From Ruminococcaceae bacterium UBA3215 (GTDB taxonomy: Bacteria; Bacillota; Clostridia; Oscillospirales; Ruminococcaceae), in the NCBI GenBank assembly GCA_002363155.1, contig DEWH01000028.1, forward strand, positions 80,715-90,464: DNA of 9,750 bases, written 5' to 3'. Position 1 is the stretch's first letter, and each line of letters begins with the position of its first letter. Positions 6,470 to 9,750 of the stretch are shown one piece after another. The position numbers and the translations under genes are program-made. Under the pieces are notes generated by a model. That model worked only from the letters and a program-made list of their open reading frames with translations, did no database searches and was not told where the DNA came from.

Positions 6470-6655
6470 CTGCCACGTAATTTAATATTTTGTTGCATAA
6501 TTGCTATTGTTAATGCTCATTTTTACTACGGTAAAAATGCAGCCGTTTTTTCGTGTGCATTAACATTTTGCAGTTGCAACAAAAACGAAAATTAAATTGC
6601 GTGGCAGCATAGAGCTGCATTTTTCGGCGTGCAGCCCCGTGCTGCACGCTTTTTT
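6470..6655 (+). ncRNA. Candidate structured leader RNA or small RNA, about 185 nt
   Basis: No open frame fills this stretch, yet it folds with striking regularity. The 17-bp helix 6470-6486/6591-6607 has one G-U pair. A 1x6 internal loop leads to a 10-bp helix 6488-6497/6575-6584. An 11x10 central bubble is followed by the 8-bp helix 6509-6516/6557-6564. Inside it, an 8-bp stem (6519-6526/6531-6538) is capped by TACG closed by C-G, the very stable UNCG-type tetraloop. A terminator ends it at 6655. A promoter-like pair places the start at its left edge. It could be a cis-acting leader of the downstream secreted-protein gene, or an independent small RNA; the rod-with-bubble shape recalls 6S RNA, but I recognise no 6S sequence signature. 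A MITE-like palindrome is the other option. Confidence 0.55.
6627..6655 (+). terminator. Rho-independent terminator before the secreted-protein gene
   Basis: A perfect 9-bp stem, GCGTGCAGC (6627-6635) and GCTGCACGC (6641-6649), with a CCCGT loop runs directly into six T residues (6650-6655). It lies only 17 nt before the AGGAGG of the next gene, with no convincing promoter between, so read-through would be needed to express that gene from the promoter at 6437. Confidence 0.88.
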
Positions 6656-6685
6656 ATTTTCGTGATTGTAACAGGAGGTCATAAA

Positions 6686-7393
6686 ATGACAAAATTCAAG
6701 AAATTGACGGCGATACTGCTGTCGGCGGTAATGCTTGTGTGCTGCTTTGCGGTACAGGCAGGGGCAGAGAGTATAGAGGATACGGCTAAAGCTATCACAA
6801 GCGGAAAAACATATACAGCAAAACTGCCTAAATGCTATGATACAGCGGATTACAAAATAACACTAAGCAAATCCGGCGAATTGAAATTACAGGTCATAAC
6901 ACATATGAACTGCTTGCACGTATCTCTTTATGATACTAACGGAAACAGGATAAAAGCTTCGAGTCACAAAGCTGATACAGGCAGTACATATCAGGAGTTA
7001 TTCGACAATATTGTTGATTGCAACTGGAACGCAACCGTTGAAAAATTCTCCGGTACTATCACTTATACATTGAAAAAAGGAACATACTATATCAGACTGT
7101 TGAGTTATAGTCTTAAAGGCACGGAAAAGGTTAGTATGAAAGCCACATATCCTTCTTCCGAAACCGATTCGTCCTCTAAAATAAGCTGCATAACAATACC
7201 CATGAAAGTAGGAAACACAATGCAGCTTTCGACTGACGCAGGAAGCACCGGAATTACATGGTCAAGCTCCAAGTCTTCCGTAGCAGCCGTATCGAGTGCC
7301 GGAAAGGTAACTGCAAAGAAAGCAGGAACAACGGTCATAACCGCTAAATCCGGCAGCAGCACCGCAAAGATACAGATAAAAGTAACCAAATAA
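6686..7393 (+). CDS. Secreted protein with PPC-like and Big_2 domains
   Basis: The 235-aa product begins with a clear Sec signal peptide: basic MTKFKK, hydrophobic AILLSAVMLVCCFAV, and a likely signal peptidase I cut after QA or GA at 25-27. Residues about 30-155 look like a beta-sandwich of the pre-peptidase C-terminal (PPC) type, with ADYKITLSKSGELKLQV, LHVSLYDTNGNRI and TYTLKKGTYYIRL. Residues about 166-234 are a bacterial Ig-like Big_2 domain (ITIPMKVGNTMQL, ITWSSSKSSVAAVSSAGKVTA, AGTTVITAKSG). There is no LPXTG, SLH domain or catalytic domain, so it is probably an exported binding or structural protein. The ATG at 6686 sits 7 nt after a perfect AGGAGG. An in-frame upstream ATG at 6629 falls inside the terminator stem and is rejected. 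Its codon use is visibly more AT-rich than that of the flanking genes. It is a single-gene unit with terminators before and after. Confidence 0.85.
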   Translation: MTKFKKLTAILLSAVMLVCCFAVQAGAESIEDTAKAITSGKTYTAKLPKCYDTADYKITLSKSGELKLQVITHMNCLHVSLYDTNGNRIKASSHKADTGSTYQELFDNIVDCNWNATVEKFSGTITYTLKKGTYYIRLLSYSLKGTEKVSMKATYPSSETDSSSKISCITIPMKVGNTMQLSTDAGSTGITWSSSKSSVAAVSSAGKVTAKKAGTTVITAKSGSSTAKIQIKVTK

Positions 7394-7399
7394 CAGATA

Positions 7400-7434
7400 C
7401 CCGCAGGAGAGCCGAACTCCTGCGGGGATTTTTT
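7400..7434 (+). terminator. Rho-independent terminator of the secreted-protein gene
   Basis: A perfect 10-bp stem, CCCGCAGGAG (7400-7409) and CTCCTGCGGG (7417-7426) with a 7-nt loop, is followed by GA and six T residues (7429-7434). It begins 7 nt after the stop codon. Confidence 0.92.
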
Positions 7435-7475
7435 GCCGCAAATGTGAAAACTGTGTGAAAAAAGCTGCCTTTTCC

Positions 7476-7504
7476 TTGTATTAAAAGCCGTAACATAGTA
7501 TAAT
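7476..7504 (+). promoter_or_regulatory. Promoter of the three-gene membrane-protein/HAD operon
   Basis: TTGTAT (7476-7481), a 17-bp spacer and a perfect TATAAT (7499-7504) predict a start near 7511 and a leader of about 130 nt. The -10 box sits exactly at the centre of the inverted repeat AGCCGTA/TACGGCT (7486-7492/7511-7517). Confidence 0.75.
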
Positions 7505-7517
7505 AAAAGATACGGCT
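7486..7517. promoter_or_regulatory. Inverted repeat centred on the -10 box, possible operator
   Basis: AGCCGTA (7486-7492) and TACGGCT (7511-7517) flank TATAAT with exactly six bases on each side. The symmetry would suit a dimeric repressor covering the promoter. The right arm can also pair with AGCCG at 7527-7531 in the leader RNA. A 7-bp repeat can arise by chance, so this is a candidate only. Confidence 0.35.
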
Positions 7518-7572
7518 ATCGCAGACAGCCGAAAGAAAGACATAACTTTCTGATCTCGTCACGATTCAGATA

Positions 7573-7629
7573 CGCCGCCGGCGGCGGCACAATAATTGTG
7601 CATTGTGCATTGTGAATTGTGCATTGAAA
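7573..7629. repeat. GC palindrome with heptamer tandem array
   Basis: A perfect 14-bp palindrome CGCCGCCGGCGGCG (7573-7586) is followed by five 7-nt units at 7595-7629: ATTGTGC, ATTGTGC, ATTGTGA, ATTGTGC, ATTGAAA. The layout is that of the element at 344-400, inverted. It lies in the untranslated leader, ending just before the ribosome binding site of the gene at 7643. Confidence 0.65.
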
Positions 7630-7642
7630 TAAGGGTGTGGAG

Positions 7643-8449
7643 ATGTCATATCAGGACGACAAAAGAGAGCTGCTGAAGCTGAAACAGGGCATCGTTGACG
7701 AAAGCGAATCGGCTATACACGAAGAAGAAAAGCCGGTGTACGAAGTCCACGGCTTCAAGAAGATAGAGAACTTTTTCTACCACTACAAGTGGTATGTTGC
7801 TGCCGGGATCTTCTTCCTCGCAGTCTTTATATTTATGCTCGTTTCGCTGCTTCAGAAGGAACAGGGCGATATCCGCGTACTTGTGGTGACAAAGGACAAG
7901 AGCATCGCTTCAAATGTGATGTACAAGACGGAAGAGTTTGAGAAGGCATTTGAGCTGTACTGCCCGGATTTCGACAACAGCGGGTATATCCACGTCGATG
8001 TGTACAACGTCGATCTCAGCGAAAATCCCGATCCCCAGTACGCCCTTGCGGGTGTGACAAAGGTAACGAGCGAGATGATGTTCGGTGAGGCGCAGATGTT
8101 CATTGTGGATTCCGCGGCTGCCGATGCAGTCACAAACGGCGATCTCTCCCAGTTCATAGATCTCGGCGAGCTTTATCCGGACAACGGGTTTATAGAGGGT
8201 CCGTTCATGCGCATAAAGGGCAGTGATTTCGCAGCAAATGCACAGTATTTTGAAGCCTGCCCGGAGGATCTTTACATCGCGGTCAAGAAGGTGTACGACA
8301 CCGATCAGAACAAGGACAGGGCTGTTCCCGCACAGAAGAAGGCGCTTGAAGTGCTCGACAACATCGTGAACGGGTACTATGCCGGCTGGGTGGACGATCA
8401 GGGCAGGATCTACGGCATTTCCGGCAGGGAGGATTTCAATGAAGCGTGA
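7643..8449 (+). CDS. Uncharacterised single-pass membrane protein, 268 aa
   Basis: I do not recognise the family. The protein has a charged cytoplasmic N-terminus (about 1-48, rich in Lys, Glu and Asp), one transmembrane segment at about 50-70 (WYVAAGIFFLAVFIFMLVSLL) preceded by an aromatic FFYHYKW stretch, and an extracellular domain of about 195 residues. The domain alternates strands and helices (IRVLVVTKD, MFIVDSAAADAVTNGDLSQFIDLGELY), reminiscent of a solute-binding or sensor fold, but no motif proves this. The start is ATG at 7643, 7 nt after AAGGG; a GTG at 7637 would sit almost on top of that site and is rejected. Its end overlaps the next gene by 11 bp, so the two are translationally coupled and may work together. 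No sortase or lipobox motif was seen. Confidence 0.8.
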   Translation: MSYQDDKRELLKLKQGIVDESESAIHEEEKPVYEVHGFKKIENFFYHYKWYVAAGIFFLAVFIFMLVSLLQKEQGDIRVLVVTKDKSIASNVMYKTEEFEKAFELYCPDFDNSGYIHVDVYNVDLSENPDPQYALAGVTKVTSEMMFGEAQMFIVDSAAADAVTNGDLSQFIDLGELYPDNGFIEGPFMRIKGSDFAANAQYFEACPEDLYIAVKKVYDTDQNKDRAVPAQKKALEVLDNIVNGYYAGWVDDQGRIYGISGREDFNEA

Positions 8450-8978
8450 CAATCTTTTCAAAATATGGATAAAGGGCTTCGGACTTGCGGTATTCGGGAA
8501 TATTCTCGGCGGGATAATGACGATCTCGATAGCGCCATTTCTCGGTGAGTGGTTCGTGCCGTACATCGCACTTCTGCTGACGGTGTTCATCTACGCTTCC
8601 CTGCTGTTCACGGCGGGAATGCGGGACGGTCAGAAAGAAGCGAAGATGCTTCGGAACAAGCGTGTTGAGAGCGCTCCGAAGTACCGCTGGATATTTATGG
8701 GGCTGATAATCGCCGGAGTTATGTGCATTCCCTGCATTGCCCTGCTTTTCTGCACGCTCGGAGCATTTCCGATGACCGGCGAGATACTGCTCGGTTCGTA
8801 CTTTGTTTTCGGCGCGCTTGCACCCTCATTCTTCATTGTCGATCCGCAGCAGCTTTCACCGATATTCCCGATAGTGCTCATGGCGGTTTATCTTATAGTA
8901 ACGCCGATTGCCGCGCATCTCGGCTACAAATTCGGTATTGACGAGAAGTCCGCAAAAGACTTCATGTATGAGAAATAA
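8439..8978 (+). CDS. Uncharacterised multi-pass membrane protein, 179 aa
   Basis: This is a hydrophobic protein of unknown family with about five predicted membrane segments, near residues 12-34, 37-60, 84-106, 115-133 and 141-161. A basic cytoplasmic loop (RDGQKEAKMLRNKRVESAPKYRW, about 62-84) lies between the second and third, and a charged C-terminal tail (GIDEKSAKDFMYEK) ends it. Cysteines C96, C99 and C105 cluster in the third segment. No transporter signature is visible. The ATG at 8439 follows AGGGAGGA at 5 nt and overlaps the upstream gene by 11 bp; an in-frame ATG at 8379 lies deep inside that gene and is not favoured. Tight coupling suggests the product partners the single-pass protein, but that is inference. 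Confidence 0.8.
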   Translation: MKRDNLFKIWIKGFGLAVFGNILGGIMTISIAPFLGEWFVPYIALLLTVFIYASLLFTAGMRDGQKEAKMLRNKRVESAPKYRWIFMGLIIAGVMCIPCIALLFCTLGAFPMTGEILLGSYFVFGALAPSFFIVDPQQLSPIFPIVLMAVYLIVTPIAAHLGYKFGIDEKSAKDFMYEK

Positions 8979-8989
8979 CAGGAGACAAT

Positions 8990-9622
8990 ATGAAAAAAGG
9001 AATACTGTTTGATCTTGACGGAACGCTCTGGGATTCGTCCGCAAACGTCATAGCCGCGTGGAACGAGTGCATTGCGAAGAATTCCGATCTCGGTCTTAAA
9101 TTCACACAGGCGCAGATGAAGAGCTTTATGGGCAAGACTCTCGAAGATATAGCGGATCTTATGTTCCCTATGCTGGCGAAGGAAGAGCGTTTGCATCTTA
9201 TCCGGCTTTGCATGGACGCCGAGCAGGAGTATCTGAAAGGACACCCGTCGCAATATTTCCCGCACGAACGCGAAATTCTCGAACAGCTTCACAAGGAGTA
9301 TTTTCTTGCGGTAGTGAGCAACTGTCAGGACGGCTATATCCAGCTATTCCTGTCGCAGTGCGGATTCGGTGAACTTTTCTCGGACTTTGAATGCGCCGGA
9401 CGCACCGGCCGCGACAAAGGCGATAATATCAAGCTTGTCATTCAGCGCAATGCTCTTGACAGCTGTATTTACGTCGGCGACACCGTTCTTGACGGAGAAG
9501 CCGCGCAAAAAGCAGGTATTCCCTTTGTCCATGCGGGTTACGGCTTCGGCTCACCCGCCGTCTTCGATGCACAGATAACCGATTTCCGCCAGCTCCCGGA
9601 AGCAGCAGCAAGTCTGTGCTGA
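8990..9622 (+). CDS. HAD-superfamily hydrolase, phosphoglycolate-phosphatase-like
   Basis: This 210-aa cytoplasmic phosphatase of the haloacid dehalogenase superfamily has all four motifs: I DLDGT (nucleophile D8, acid D10), II VVSN (S110), III the lysine in RDKGDN (K143) and IV GDTVLD (D164, D168). The helical segment at about 15-80 is a C1-type cap, as in Gph/PGP-like and beta-phosphoglucomutase-like enzymes. These act on small phosphorylated metabolites in a Mg-dependent reaction through an aspartyl-phosphate; the actual substrate cannot be read from sequence. AGGAG stands 7 nt before the ATG, and the gene lies 11 bp after the membrane-protein gene, so it is the third gene of that operon. 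A functional link to the membrane proteins is not evident. Confidence 0.9.
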   Translation: MKKGILFDLDGTLWDSSANVIAAWNECIAKNSDLGLKFTQAQMKSFMGKTLEDIADLMFPMLAKEERLHLIRLCMDAEQEYLKGHPSQYFPHEREILEQLHKEYFLAVVSNCQDGYIQLFLSQCGFGELFSDFECAGRTGRDKGDNIKLVIQRNALDSCIYVGDTVLDGEAAQKAGIPFVHAGYGFGSPAVFDAQITDFRQLPEAAASLC

Positions 9623-9750
9623 CGCGCTCGAGACTGGTCGCTTGCGCTCGAGAAGGTCGCTGACGCTTGAGAAGGGTCGCTTGCGCTCGAGACTTGGGGG
9701 AAACCTTTCTGAAGAAAGGTTCTCCCCCAAACCCCTTTCCAAAGACTTTT
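9623..9750 (+). repeat. Composite 3' element: tandem 19-20-mers plus G5/C5 hairpin
   Basis: The element begins right after the HAD stop codon. Four approximate direct repeats (9625-9644, 9645-9663, 9664-9683 and a partial copy at 9684-9696) have the consensus CGCTCGAGAAGGTCGCTTG; three contain the palindrome CTCGAG. Then comes a two-tier hairpin: outer TTGGGGG (9694-9700) with CCCCCAA (9724-9730), inner AACCTTTCT (9702-9710) with AGAAAGGTT (9713-9721). The tail ACCCCTTTCCAAAGACTTTT reaches the window edge. The same order of parts occurs on the minus strand after lepA. It may serve as terminator and be a dispersed repeat. Confidence 0.7.

Noticed and set aside
6470..6607. Miniature inverted-repeat transposable element
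   Set aside because: Not excluded, but I found no target-site duplication at the ends, and promoter, tetraloop and terminator are arranged as for an RNA gene.
6629..6685. Upstream start codon extending the secreted protein by 19 residues
   Set aside because: It lies inside the terminator stem, has no ribosome binding site, and would bury the signal peptide behind an unrelated leader. The ATG at 6686 has a perfect site.
8379..8438. Upstream start for the multi-pass membrane protein
   Set aside because: The ATG at 8439 has AGGGAGGA at proper spacing; the earlier one overlaps 70 bp of the preceding gene and has no site.
9625..9696. CRISPR-like array
   Set aside because: The repeat units abut each other without unique spacers, are imperfect and number only about four; no cas genes are present.
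9551..9742. Minus-strand open frame with repeated LERKRP residues
   Set aside because: The repeats in the peptide only reflect the tandem DNA repeats at 9625-9696, and the rest is antisense to the HAD gene.

Overview
The window looks like chromosomal DNA from a low-GC-lineage Gram-positive anaerobe, most likely a Clostridia member of the Ruminococcaceae/Oscillospiraceae type. The clues are strong AGGAGG-type ribosome binding sites, sigma-A-like promoters, the lepA-hemW gene pair that is typical of Firmicutes, a secreted Big_2-domain protein, and dispersed hairpin and heptamer repeats of the kind common in gut and rumen clostridia. The genus assignment is inference; no rRNA or other phylogenetic marker was analysed.

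Layout. Positions 1-40 hold a perfect hairpin that is probably the tail of an upstream transcription unit. A small uncharacterised ORF (169-360, +) follows; its last codons and stop lie in a heptamer repeat array. A bidirectional terminator (419-456) separates it from a five-gene minus-strand block, read right to left: lepA (6348-4531), hemW (4378-3311), a dus-family tRNA-dihydrouridine synthase (3309-2332), an SDR oxidoreductase (2317-1427) and an Mrp/NBP35-type Fe-S carrier ATPase (1387-572). Four of these five are conserved housekeeping proteins acting in translation, heme trafficking, tRNA modification and Fe-S handling. hemW through mrp are packed tightly enough to form one operon; lepA has its own promoter and is separated from hemW by a hairpin element.

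The 337-bp divergent region between lepA and the next plus-strand gene (6349-6685) is the most interesting part. It contains back-to-back promoters and a long, nearly continuous inverted repeat (6470-6607) capped by a C(UACG)G tetraloop. A textbook rho-independent terminator (6627-6655) follows, only 17 nt before the ribosome binding site of a secreted PPC-like/Big_2 protein (6686-7393, +). This reads as a structured leader RNA or attenuator, or a stand-alone small RNA of about 185 nt.

A second plus-strand unit starts at a good promoter whose -10 box sits exactly at the centre of an inverted repeat (7486-7517). It encodes a single-pass membrane protein (7643-8449), a multi-pass membrane protein (8439-8978) and a HAD phosphatase (8990-9622). 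The first two are unrecognised but translationally coupled. The window ends in short tandem repeats and a G5/C5 hairpin (9625-9750). Related composite elements directly follow the stop codons of lepA and, less clearly, mrp, which suggests a dispersed 3'-end element family in this genome.
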